DNA from: CAYTGM01 sp964437365
GTDB taxonomy: Bacteria > Sumerlaeota > Sumerlaeia > SLMS01
Length of the DNA stretch: 64,000 nucleotides
Assembly (NCBI GenBank): GCA_964437365.1
Contig: CAYTGM010000005.1
Span: 1 to 64,000, forward strand
Reading direction: 5' to 3'
Below, piece by piece: positions 37,664-46,285 of the stretch (its first letter is position 1; each line of letters starts with the position of its first letter). The notes under the pieces are model-generated. The model made no database searches. It had not been told where the DNA came from and worked only from the letters and a program-made list of their open reading frames with translations. Made by a program: the position numbers and the translations under genes.

Positions 37664-37876
37664 AAGAGCAGCTTTTATCAGATATATCAGGTTCAATTGC
37701 CTGAAAAGACGTACCGGGTCAAGAAGGCTATTTATGAAGTCTTGATATATGCTTTGGCTTAGGAAAATAAGTCTGTGCCTTTAATATTATAGTGTCTCAA
37801 GAGACCAATAGTGCACAATATTCGCCCACTTCAAAATCAGACACTCTTCATCGAAGTCCCATGTAGACCTGATCCA

Positions 37877-39112
37877 TCATTGCCTTCGCTGTCTTCTTTC
37901 ATGACCCACTTGTTCGATGATTAGTAAGCCGAGAATACCCGACACTCCAATCACAGCCCCAAGTGCGAGAGAATTCTGAAGAGGGTTTCCCGGAAGAAGA
38001 CCAGTCACTGCACTGAAAGCGACAAGGGTCAGTGAGAATGCAAGACGCCCCGCAAGACTCTGAAGGGAGAAATAAGTCGCCCGGTGCTCTTTCTTAAAGA
38101 GCGGTGCAATCGTGGCATTAACTGGCGCGGTCATGACGGCCCTCGGGACAGAACGAAGTAAGAGCAGCAGAATGACAATCCAGGATGTAAAGAAAGCCAT
38201 GAGTACTATCAGGAGGGTTTGAAGTCCGGCAGCCAAAAGGAACAGACCATGCAAACCGACTCGGTTGCGCAGCTGTATACTCTGGCCTGCAAACCAGGAA
38301 GCTGTCAGCATCGTCAGAGCAACGTGTAACCCTGAAAGCATCGATGTTTTCTCAGTCCCCAAACCATCAGCAACGAGCAGGTTCTCGATATATGGTTGAT
38401 AAAACTCATAAGGAATATGATTCAGAATTGTCATCAGGACATAGAATGCAAACACATAGCAGACAATTGGATGACTGATGCGATGGATGATGCGACGTAT
38501 CTGCGGGAGAAATCCTTCTTGAGGAACGAGTCTCCTTTCTATCGAAACAGGTTCTGTCATATAGACAACGATGACGAAGGCAACCGCTGAAGCCATGACC
38601 GCGAGGAGATAGGCCATGCGCGGGTCGTAGAGTCCCGCCAGTCCTCCGCATATGGCACCGAGAGCACCTGCATAGAATGTTAACTTTGAGACATAGGCCT
38701 CGCGACTTCCAAATTCATGATCCCGATTCAGCGCCGCCAGCGCATCATAGTGCATCGATGTATCTGTCCCCGAGTTAAAGGAAAGACCGATCGCGAGAAA
38801 GATCTGAGCCAATGCAAAGGCAACAAAAGTGGAAGAAGAAAAGAAGATCGTATAGGCAATGGTAAGTGCGATGGTAGAAATAAGCAACGTTGCTCTTCTA
38901 CCAACACGGTCTGAAAAATACCCCGATGGAATCTCAAGTATCACAACACCTGCATAATAAATAGCCTCAAGAAGCAGGATCTGTTCAAGTGGAAGATACT
39001 TGAGAAAGAAGAGGATAAAGACTGGAAGCCAGAAGTAGGTATGCGACAAAAAGGCATAAACAGGATATAGACGAAGCGTTAGTTCGTGTTTTTTCCGTGT
39101 GCTCTTATTCAT
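37877..39112 (-). CDS. MFS transporter, coupled to a CsoR-like sensor
   Basis: A 411-residue protein with about twelve membrane helices. The MFS loop 2-3 signature reads GYFSDRVGRRATLL, following the long helix ILLLEAIYYAGVVILEIPS. Helix 5 and the central loop (YMTEPVSIERRLVPQEG) are typical. Its ATG overlaps the stop of the CsoR-like gene by 4 bp (ATGA), so the two are co-translated. That suggests an efflux pump induced by metal or a reactive small molecule. The terminal helix and tail are duplicated as a relic at 33114-33300. The substrate is unknown. Confidence 0.92.
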   Translation of the reverse strand: MNKSTRKKHELTLRLYPVYAFLSHTYFWLPVFILFFLKYLPLEQILLLEAIYYAGVVILEIPSGYFSDRVGRRATLLISTIALTIAYTIFFSSSTFVAFALAQIFLAIGLSFNSGTDTSMHYDALAALNRDHEFGSREAYVSKLTFYAGALGAICGGLAGLYDPRMAYLLAVMASAVAFVIVVYMTEPVSIERRLVPQEGFLPQIRRIIHRISHPIVCYVFAFYVLMTILNHIPYEFYQPYIENLLVADGLGTEKTSMLSGLHVALTMLTASWFAGQSIQLRNRVGLHGLFLLAAGLQTLLIVLMAFFTSWIVILLLLLRSVPRAVMTAPVNATIAPLFKKEHRATYFSLQSLAGRLAFSLTLVAFSAVTGLLPGNPLQNSLALGAVIGVSGILGLLIIEQVGHERRQRRQ

Positions 39113-39384
39113 CAGAGATACTTGCTGATTTCACGTATCTCTTCGATAACTTTCTGTGCTTTCTTCAAGTTGCCGACATCTTCCGGGTTCATACAGTGTT
39201 CTATATGATCACGAACGAAAAGGTTTTTTGCATTCCCGATCGCTTTGTGAACAGCGTGTAACTGCTGGGAAGTTTGCAGGCAGGGGTCTCCTTCTTCGAT
39301 CATTGTAATTACTTTATCGAGATGTCCAGCAGCTCTGCGAAGTCGTTTCAAAACGTCATCATGATGTTGATGCGGATCGATCAT
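39112..39384 (-). CDS. CsoR/RcnR-family metal-sensing repressor
   Basis: A 90-residue all-helical tetrameric repressor. I chose ATG 39384 because AGGAGAG lies seven bases upstream; a TTG at 39459 would add 25 odd residues. The core reads HHDDVLKRLRRAAGHLDKVI, EEGDPCLQTSQQLHAVHKAI and VRDHIEHCMNPED. One Cys in helix 2 and the H-x3-C pair of HIEHC match the Cu(I) triad of CsoR rather than the H-x3-H of RcnR. The His-rich start (MIDPHQHHDD) is common in Ni and Cu sensors of this family. It represses its own operon with the MFS exporter until metal binds. Copper is most likely, nickel possible. Confidence 0.92.
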   Translation of the reverse strand: MIDPHQHHDDVLKRLRRAAGHLDKVITMIEEGDPCLQTSQQLHAVHKAIGNAKNLFVRDHIEHCMNPEDVGNLKKAQKVIEEIREISKYL

Positions 39385-39567
39385 TGTCACTCTCCTGGCC
39401 CTATTGTATCCTATGGGGGGGGATGGGTCAAAGTTGCTGAGAGCATCGTGACGAGTCAATCCATAGATTTATCGCGATCATGCTCGTTCGAAACCGCAAA
39501 CCACCCGAATGATTGATCGGGGAAGGGAATGTTCCCAAAGGGTCACTTTTTCAGGAAAAGCTTCATT

Positions 39568-40773
39568 TCATGAAACGGGAGGAGCTTTGGAGTCTTTTGG
39601 GAGAGATAACTCGAAGGTTACTCCGACCCCGCTATCGTTGTTACGAGCGACCAGATCTCCTCCATGTAAACGAGCAAACTGCTTTGCGATGAACAGTCCA
39701 ACTCCCGAACTCTTTTCGCCTCCAGTGGGTTTATTGCTGAGTTTAGAGTACTGCTGGAACAGCTTCTGAAGGTCTTCTTCAGTGAGACCGGGCCCTTCGT
39801 CTATCACCTTAACACTGATATCTTTACTGCCTTCACAGAGCACGACAGTTACATTCTTGCCGGGCATACTGAACTTAATGGCATTATCAATCAGGTTCTC
39901 GAGAATCTGGGTGACTCGATCAGCATCTGCATATATCTCTTGAATGTTATCTTTCGTGTCCAGCTCCAACTGAATACTTTTCTTTAATGCATGAGTACCG
40001 TTGGTGGAAACGCATTGTTCCACAAGGCGTACGAGGTTGACCTTGTCGTATGACAAGGTGATTTGTCCGTCTTTCAGCGTCTGCATATCGAGGAAATCTT
40101 CGATCAACTTCTTCATGAGCATTGCCTTGGAATACATCCGATGTACTACCTGATGAAGTTCCTCGCTCATCTCAGTACCCGGTAGGCATGCTCTCTTGAC
40201 GAGATCTGCCCCTCCAAGAATGGTCGTGAGTGGATTCTTCAGATCATGGCTGGCAATTTGTAGAAATTCGTCTTTCACGCGCAGCATGAGTCGCAATTCC
40301 AGTTGAGTGACCACTTGCCTGGCGAGTGACTCGAGTGCATTGCTCTGACTTTGACTCAGCTCTCTTGGAACCTGGTCAATGACGCACAAGGTGCCGATCG
40401 CCTGACCATTCGGCATCACGAGGGGGGCGCCAGCATAGAATCGTATTCCTGGCCCACCGGTGACGGCGGGATTATCATGGAACCTTTCGTCTTGTTTGGC
40501 GTCGGGGATGTGACAGAGTTTCTTTTCTATGATCGCATGTGCACAGAATGATTCTTCGCGAGGGGTTTGGCAGGCACTTATTCCTTTTCTGGCCTTGAAC
40601 CACTGGCGATTTTCACCGACCAGGGAAACCAAGGCTATGGGAGTCTCGCAAATGAACGAGGCTAACTCCACGATGTCATCAAATTCTTTTTCTGGAGGCG
40701 TATCAAGGATGTCGTATTTCTCAAGTGTTTCTAATCTCTCTGGTTCATCTCCGGGTATGGGAGGCTTTTGCAT
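39568..40773 (-). CDS. Cytoplasmic GAF-domain sensor histidine kinase
   Basis: A kinase of about 401 residues without membrane helices. Residues about 25-165 are a GAF domain of the type ALVSLVGENRQWFKARKGI...REESFCAHAI. A HisKA helix follows with the phospho-acceptor His in IASHDLKNPLTTILGG. The HATPase has the N box (ILENLIDNAIKFS), G1 (DEGPGL) and G2 (SSGVGLFIAKQFA). Start ATG 40773 has AGGAG 13 bases upstream; ATG 40809 is an in-frame alternative without one. No response regulator lies next to it, so it is an orphan within this window. The GAF type often senses redox, light or small ligands; the signal is unknown. Confidence 0.93.
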   Translation of the reverse strand: MQKPPIPGDEPERLETLEKYDILDTPPEKEFDDIVELASFICETPIALVSLVGENRQWFKARKGISACQTPREESFCAHAIIEKKLCHIPDAKQDERFHDNPAVTGGPGIRFYAGAPLVMPNGQAIGTLCVIDQVPRELSQSQSNALESLARQVVTQLELRLMLRVKDEFLQIASHDLKNPLTTILGGADLVKRACLPGTEMSEELHQVVHRMYSKAMLMKKLIEDFLDMQTLKDGQITLSYDKVNLVRLVEQCVSTNGTHALKKSIQLELDTKDNIQEIYADADRVTQILENLIDNAIKFSMPGKNVTVVLCEGSKDISVKVIDEGPGLTEEDLQKLFQQYSKLSNKPTGGEKSSGVGLFIAKQFARLHGGDLVARNNDSGVGVTFELSLPKDSKAPPVS

Positions 40774-41108
40774 TGGGGGCTCTGATCTCCTGTGATCGAG
40801 ATTGTGCATAGGTAGATAACAACATTGGTGCTTCCTATGGCAACCCTTTTCACTTTAAGGCCTTTCGCTTCTCAAACTCTGAACTCTTTGCTGACGTCTA
40901 TATTTTTTCTAAATTCAGCGTCTTCCATTCGAATTTTCTCAAGAACACGATGCAGGATAAACAGCGGTAAATGACTCCAGGTAACGTTGGACCGTCAAAT
41001 TCACCTTTATCATATGCCTTTGCTAAAAGCTGGTTTGACGAATTTATTCTGGACATGCGTAACTCATTAGGGAATTATTATACTCATCATATAATCGGAA
41101 CCTTAAGT

Positions 41109-43019
41109 ATGAGATTTGAGACCATTGCCCCTCTAACCCTGATTCTATGGCTAAACGGCCTGGCCGCGGCGAATGAAATCGAGCTTATTGCAGATATACA
41201 CCCGGGGGCAGAGAGTTCGTACGCTGATCCCACTTTATTGCCCGGTTTCGTCAATCTTGGAGAAGTCATCATCTTTGAGGCATCTCTCGGCATATCTATC
41301 GGACGTGAGGTATGGCGGACGGATGGATCTACCGGGGGAACTCGTCCTTTGAAAATGGATGATCGGAACCGTGCGCAAAACCCCTGGGATGGTGCTTACC
41401 CCGGTGCTGTCGCTGGTAATTATTATATTGGACGATACGATTTCGAGGACACTGGGCTGGAACCTGCCTCTACAGACGGAAGTTTCATCACGCCGCTTGG
41501 TGATTTAAATCCTGGCGAGAGCAATTCTTCACCGAGAAACTTTGTCGGGATTGATGGTACTGTCTATTTCGTTGTCAATACGCCGGAGAGCACCCGAGGT
41601 ACTCAAGTCTATCAGACTTCGGGTACTGGCACTGCCACGAATACGAACTTCCTTGTTCAAGCTCAAGAGATTCTTGGAAACGTTTTTCTCGATCCAAAGG
41701 CACTCGGTCAACTCGGTAATACAAACACTCTCCTCGCATTGACTGCTCGTTACCTCTTCGCCCTGAATGGAGGAACCTGGACTTTGATTAACCAGGATGA
41801 TCCATCCTTCACAACCCTGGGCTATTTTACTCCAGGAGAATCACTGACCTACTTTATACGGAATGGTGATCTGTGGGTCACTGATGGCTCAGAAGGAGGT
41901 ACCATCAACCTTTTTGCCGATGGTACGCTTGGAACTTCCGTTATTTTCGGGCAAACAATTGGTGATCACCTTTTCTTTTCACGAGTATTCGCAAACGGTA
42001 TGAGTTCCGACGAAATTTGGCGGGCTGATGGTACCCCAGGAGGCACTCAACAGTTCACGAATATACAATCGGACTATATAAACCCTCCGAGAGTTAAGGC
42101 AGTATGGCGCAATTGGGTTTTCGTTGCCGTGCCAGACCAAAGTCTAAGTGATGAGATCCTCGTCTATGAAAATCAGCTGGGAGCCACGCCTGTCTCGCTT
42201 GAAGCATTTGTTGGTATGCCGAATGAAACCGAGGTTTCAAATGCCGACTTCTTAATCGTTGATGACCTCTTATACTTTTCAAATTTTGGAGATTTAATAG
42301 TTACCGATGGTACGCCAGAGGGAACTCAGGTCATCTGCCCCGATTTTCGAGTAGACGACATGGATCTGCTTGGTGGGAATATCATCAGCCATGGCTTTCC
42401 GTTTCCGAATAATCAATTGAACATAGGTAGCGAGCTGTTCAGGATAACGAACAGTAATATATCAACTCCGACACCTACTCCGACTCCAACACCAACGCCG
42501 ACTCCTTCACCATCACCCACCCCATCTCCCACACCCAGCCCTTCACCTACGCCCTTTCCCAGTTTCAGGGCGCTCAATCCTGAAGACGCTTCCTATGTCT
42601 TCAAGAGGGCCGTTGACTTCATGTGGGAGCCAGCAGATGGAGCTGCCAATTACGAATTCTTTATCCGGTTCGTGGATGGTTCGGAACAATATAAAGTAGA
42701 AGAAGTCTTACTCTCTGGGAATATGACGGAATTTACTATAAGTGGGCTACCCTCTACTTTTGAAATCACCGAAGAGTACTATCTCTGGTGGGTTACTGCG
42801 AGAGATAGCGAAGGAAACAGCTGGAGAACAGAAAACACTCCCACCTTCCTCTACTTTGGACCAGCCAGAAGCTCTGTGTCCAGAATTCTTGGCATAGAGG
42901 AAACACCGCTCGATCCCCCACCAGTAACGCCTACGCCTACGCCCGGTCCTCCTGATCGAAATTCTGATGGGATTATCGATGCAGCCGACGTGATCGGATA
43001 TTTTACTGGGATTGACTAA
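41109..43019 (+). CDS. Exported ELWxTDGT-repeat protein with Thr-Pro linker and dockerin-like end
   Basis: A 636-residue protein from ATG 41109 with a signal peptide (RFETIAPLTLILWLNGLAAA). An upstream in-frame ATG at 40971 would put the leader internal. The body has repeats of the form ELWxTDGTxxGT (EVWRTDGSTGGT, DLWVTDGSEGGT, EIWRADGTPGGT, DLIVTDGTPEGT), found in many exported beta-propeller-like proteins. About residues 455-485 are a Thr-Pro/Ser-Pro linker, then a fibronectin-like domain (AVDFMWEPADGAANYEFFIR). The last residues, RNSDGIIDAADVIGYF, copy the calcium-binding half of a dockerin repeat. Cell-surface or secreted; function unknown. Confidence 0.85.
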   Translation: MRFETIAPLTLILWLNGLAAANEIELIADIHPGAESSYADPTLLPGFVNLGEVIIFEASLGISIGREVWRTDGSTGGTRPLKMDDRNRAQNPWDGAYPGAVAGNYYIGRYDFEDTGLEPASTDGSFITPLGDLNPGESNSSPRNFVGIDGTVYFVVNTPESTRGTQVYQTSGTGTATNTNFLVQAQEILGNVFLDPKALGQLGNTNTLLALTARYLFALNGGTWTLINQDDPSFTTLGYFTPGESLTYFIRNGDLWVTDGSEGGTINLFADGTLGTSVIFGQTIGDHLFFSRVFANGMSSDEIWRADGTPGGTQQFTNIQSDYINPPRVKAVWRNWVFVAVPDQSLSDEILVYENQLGATPVSLEAFVGMPNETEVSNADFLIVDDLLYFSNFGDLIVTDGTPEGTQVICPDFRVDDMDLLGGNIISHGFPFPNNQLNIGSELFRITNSNISTPTPTPTPTPTPTPSPSPTPSPTPSPSPTPFPSFRALNPEDASYVFKRAVDFMWEPADGAANYEFFIRFVDGSEQYKVEEVLLSGNMTEFTISGLPSTFEITEEYYLWWVTARDSEGNSWRTENTPTFLYFGPARSSVSRILGIEETPLDPPPVTPTPTPGPPDRNSDGIIDAADVIGYFTGID

Positions 43020-43050
43020 ACTTCGCTACAATATATACGAGGAATCCGGG

Positions 43051-44736
43051 TTAATCGGGAAATGTCTCGAGATATTTACGCTGAGATTCATTTGATCCAA
43101 CGAGGAATAGTTCATCGCCGGAAGAAAATGTAAAGGACGGCTCCGGGTTGATGATCATCTCCCCTTCCGATGATACTCCGACGATGTTACAACCTGTGGT
43201 TCCACGAATATTGCTGTTGGCTAATGATTTTCCGATGAACTGAGGAGACACTTTTTTGCGGAAGAGGATCAGTCCCTCTGCAAGAATTTGCAGTCCTCGT
43301 GGCCTCAGGAGGTTAAAAACAGTACTGGTCGCAAGGGAAGCATACGACATCACCTGATTGGCCCCTGCACGGTGCAACTTGGAGACATTTCGGTCTGTGT
43401 TAGCACGACTGATGATCTGGATAGACGGGCGCAGCTTACGGCAGTATATTGTCATATATATATTCATTTCATCATCGTGAGGGGTAATGATAATGGACCG
43501 TGCCTCATCAATACCTGCACGCTTCAGGGTTTCAATTTTGGCTGCGCTCCCCTGGATATACTTCTCATTATCGAGAACAACGCCTTCGTCTTTTTCGATA
43601 ATTCGATAAGTCATCTTATGTCTTTCGAGGGTCGCCGCAACCGATCTTCCCACGCGTCCTCCACCAATGATCAGAACCGGAGCCTCAGTGCTGTCTCGTG
43701 GCACAATCTCCTCATCATAGAGTTCAAACTGATCCCTGGTCCCAGCCAGCAGGAGTACCTGTTTCCCTGTCAAGACAGTATCCGGGTTCGGTGCAATATA
43801 CATCCCGCCTTCCCAGCACCCAATGATATTCAACCCTGTTTTCTCGCGGAGTCCACATTCTGCCAGGCGTTTATTTTCAAGCGACGTATTCATCACCGGT
43901 GTTTCTGCGACGAGAAGGGAATCGATCTGACCGATAATATTGTCACAGGTTCTGATCCCCAGAGTCTTTCTTGCCAGGGCTTCTCCCAGCAATTTCCTGA
44001 ACATAAAGACGTGGGTGGCCCCAGCAAGCTTCAGAATATCAATCGCTTCTTCGTTTTCCGCTGTGGCAACGATCGTCGCATCCTCGGTGACTTCGCGCAC
44101 CGTCGCCACGATATTGGTATTCAGCATATCGCCGGAGCAGGCAACCACGAGAGCCGTCTGGTCTACCTTCATTTTTCGATAGGTCTCCGGGTCACCCAGT
44201 TCCCCCACAACCACCCGGTACTTCTGATCACTGATTTCAAGCGCATGCTGCATATCTCCCGTCGCAATCGCGTAAGGGAATTTATGAGCTACAAGTCGCT
44301 CTACCAGGTGAACGCTCGAAGGATCGAAACTTGTCAGGATGACATGATTCTCAATATCATCGGGAAGCTGACGAGGGGCCCTGGATTGAGCCTGCGCCTC
44401 CAGCCAGGGAGCATAAAAGAACCGGATGAAAGTAAAGGGCAGGAGAATCAGTATAAAGATGGTTCCAGAAAGCAGCACCACGATGGAAAACAGTCGTCCC
44501 AGATCTGTATGGAAAGTAATGTCTCCAAAGCCAAGAGTCGACATTACCGTCAGAGTCCAGTAAACTCCTGTGATCCATGTATGTTCCTGCCCTTCCCGGA
44601 GCATCAGGAAATGAAAGATAACCGAATAGATGGCGATCAACCCCACCAGAAGAGCAAGAAACTGGAGTAGCGCCTTGATGTTCCGCTCTCGTGTGCGGCT
44701 GAAGAAATAGCTTAACTGACTGGCAATCGCTTTCAT
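43051..44736 (-). CDS. Two-RCK potassium channel
   Basis: A 561-residue inner-membrane channel. Two helices flank a pore loop with the selectivity filter TLGFGD (about residues 64-74, TVMSTLGFGDI). Two RCK (TrkA-N/TrkA-C) units follow; the second shows a Rossmann GGGRVGRSVA nucleotide-binding loop and each ends with a TrkA-C region (for example NIVGVSSEGEMIINPEPSFT). The first RCK lacks a clear GxGxxG, as in GsuK-type channels where one RCK binds the nucleotide. It gates K+ flow in response to nucleotide or Ca2+. It stands alone; a palindrome lies 207 bp upstream. Confidence 0.93.
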   Translation of the reverse strand: MKAIASQLSYFFSRTRERNIKALLQFLALLVGLIAIYSVIFHFLMLREGQEHTWITGVYWTLTVMSTLGFGDITFHTDLGRLFSIVVLLSGTIFILILLPFTFIRFFYAPWLEAQAQSRAPRQLPDDIENHVILTSFDPSSVHLVERLVAHKFPYAIATGDMQHALEISDQKYRVVVGELGDPETYRKMKVDQTALVVACSGDMLNTNIVATVREVTEDATIVATAENEEAIDILKLAGATHVFMFRKLLGEALARKTLGIRTCDNIIGQIDSLLVAETPVMNTSLENKRLAECGLREKTGLNIIGCWEGGMYIAPNPDTVLTGKQVLLLAGTRDQFELYDEEIVPRDSTEAPVLIIGGGRVGRSVAATLERHKMTYRIIEKDEGVVLDNEKYIQGSAAKIETLKRAGIDEARSIIITPHDDEMNIYMTIYCRKLRPSIQIISRANTDRNVSKLHRAGANQVMSYASLATSTVFNLLRPRGLQILAEGLILFRKKVSPQFIGKSLANSNIRGTTGCNIVGVSSEGEMIINPEPSFTFSSGDELFLVGSNESQRKYLETFPD

Positions 44737-45049
44737 GATCTTCCTGTTGAAACAATTCTAACCTGATCTCAAACATGGTCGGGCGCGATGTCAACGACTT
44801 GTCTGTCAAACTCGCCCAAAGTTGACTGAAATGACCCCAAGAAAAAAGCAGTGGCGACCCATGTATCGTTTTCCTTTGGCATGCATAGAGTGAATTCAGC
44901 GGACAATATCAATCTTCGCTGAAGGCACAAAGTCAGGATGACTTCGTATATACGAAATACTGATTTGTCAATGAGTCAACGGGTAGCAACTCTTAATAAG
45001 ACTCGGCGTCCTGGAAACATCAAATAGCGGTGCCATTCACTCAAGGCGG
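44737..45049. other. 313-bp intergenic region
   Basis: It separates the K+ channel gene from the end of the GCS2 gene on the same strand. It holds the 14-bp palindrome at 44943-44956. I see no gene or intrinsic terminator. Confidence 0.5.
44943..44956. promoter_or_regulatory. 14-bp palindrome upstream of the K+ channel
   Basis: TTCGTATATACGAA is a perfect palindrome, 207 bp before the channel start and 94 bp after the GCS2 stop. It could be an operator for the channel gene. The GTATATAC core occurs at other sites, so the significance is modest. Confidence 0.25.
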
Positions 45050-46285
45050 TTAGCTTGAAAAAGGGATATTCTTTTCAAGGCACTCACTAAGGATGGTGCA
45101 AAGCTCTTTGAGTGATTCTCGGCTTGGGTCCTCACCCACTGTGTTGAGCATCCGCCTGGCCAGAGGAGTAGCTTTTAGCAGCTTCATGGCGTCCTGGTTT
45201 TCTCCTGTGTGTATACCTGCAGACTCTGCCAGATGGTACCATAGCTCTTGAATCGTGATTGAAGTCGTGTTTATACCATAAGCTCGCAGAAGAATCTGAT
45301 CGCGAACGACTCCCTGCTCTGCATTCTTAGCCACTTCATCCAGGAGACCACGCGCCCGTGACGGCTCAACCGATAAGAACCTTTGGGTGTCCCCTGCTTT
45401 CCCCTCAACGAAAGCTTTCACGACCCTTGTGACAATTTCAACAACTGCTATATCACGCAGTGGACACTCCTGGCTGTCGAGCAAACGAATCTCAATAGCT
45501 CCTCGGTCAAACCGGGCAATCGCGCCTCTACTGTTTAAGAAAACCGGCTCCAACACGTTATCGGGGTCATGGGGAGCGATCGCCTCTTCCAGCGGCCGAT
45601 ATATATACTCTTCATATTCACTTTGCGTTTTGATATATTCGGGAATAATCGCTCCTGCTACTGATGGAATCTTTTTCTGATTATTGAAGTAGTGACAAAG
45701 TCGAGTGTCCATCCAACCGGTGACTCTTCCTTCTTGAAAGGGAGAGCTGGCTGCAACTCCAGGCAATAAGGGTAGGACCATACGAATCGCAGAATGAAGA
45801 CGTTCAAACTCGTCGTCATTCGAGAATGGAAGGTTAATATGGACACTCTGGAGATTTGCCCACCCGTGGCCCCGACAATCAAAAATTCGATCATATGCCT
45901 TGTAAATATCATTATATTCATGAGGCCATAATCTGGTTTCAATAGTTGGATCCATCCATGGATGCATAGAACCGGGAAGGAGCTTTGTCCCGATTCGTGA
46001 TAGATGTTCATTAGCAACGACGAGTTCTCGATGAAAAGCTTCAGCTAGATCATAGGTGGATGGAGCAGGCCCGTTAGTTTTGATTTCCAGCACATGAAGG
46101 GCGAGTTCATTCGACCAGGCCATCTTATCTCGTTCTATTTCTGTTACGGACGAACCATCGACTATATCCATGAGGCGGTCGCAGGCGGGAGCTACCGAAT
46201 AACTTTCTTTGTCTACGATCATATATTCGATCTCGACGCCTATGCCCTCGAATAGACCTAGTCTTTTTTCAGTGTTGGATCCCAT
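45050..46285 (-). CDS. GCS2-type carboxylate-amine ligase (YbdK-like)
   Basis: A 411-residue homologue of glutamate-cysteine ligase 2. Family landmarks: FEGIGVEIEYMIVD at the front, WSNELALHVLEIKTNGPAPS, PGSMHPWMDPTIETRLWPHE, FDCRGHGWANLQSVHINLPF and RGAIEIRLLDSQECP. Such enzymes use ATP to join a glutamate-like carboxylate to an amine and resemble glutamine synthetase in fold. The start is ATG 46285, formed by a TGATG junction with the RimK-like gene stop; a GTG at 46288 is the alternative. It is the last of three co-translated genes with an ATP-grasp ligase and a C39-like peptidase. A role in a small peptide or protein-modification pathway is inferred from that set, not in glutathione synthesis alone. 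Confidence 0.9.
   Translation of the reverse strand: MGSNTEKRLGLFEGIGVEIEYMIVDKESYSVAPACDRLMDIVDGSSVTEIERDKMAWSNELALHVLEIKTNGPAPSTYDLAEAFHRELVVANEHLSRIGTKLLPGSMHPWMDPTIETRLWPHEYNDIYKAYDRIFDCRGHGWANLQSVHINLPFSNDDEFERLHSAIRMVLPLLPGVAASSPFQEGRVTGWMDTRLCHYFNNQKKIPSVAGAIIPEYIKTQSEYEEYIYRPLEEAIAPHDPDNVLEPVFLNSRGAIARFDRGAIEIRLLDSQECPLRDIAVVEIVTRVVKAFVEGKAGDTQRFLSVEPSRARGLLDEVAKNAEQGVVRDQILLRAYGINTTSITIQELWYHLAESAGIHTGENQDAMKLLKATPLARRMLNTVGEDPSRESLKELCTILSECLEKNIPFSS

Noticed and set aside
42464..42555. Simple repeat near 42.5 kb as a microsatellite of interest
   Set aside because: It encodes a Thr-Pro/Ser-Pro linker common in exported proteins.
43288..44670. 460-codon plus-strand frame
   Set aside because: It is antisense to the two-RCK K+ channel, whose filter and nucleotide loop are clear, and its product has no domain-like pattern.
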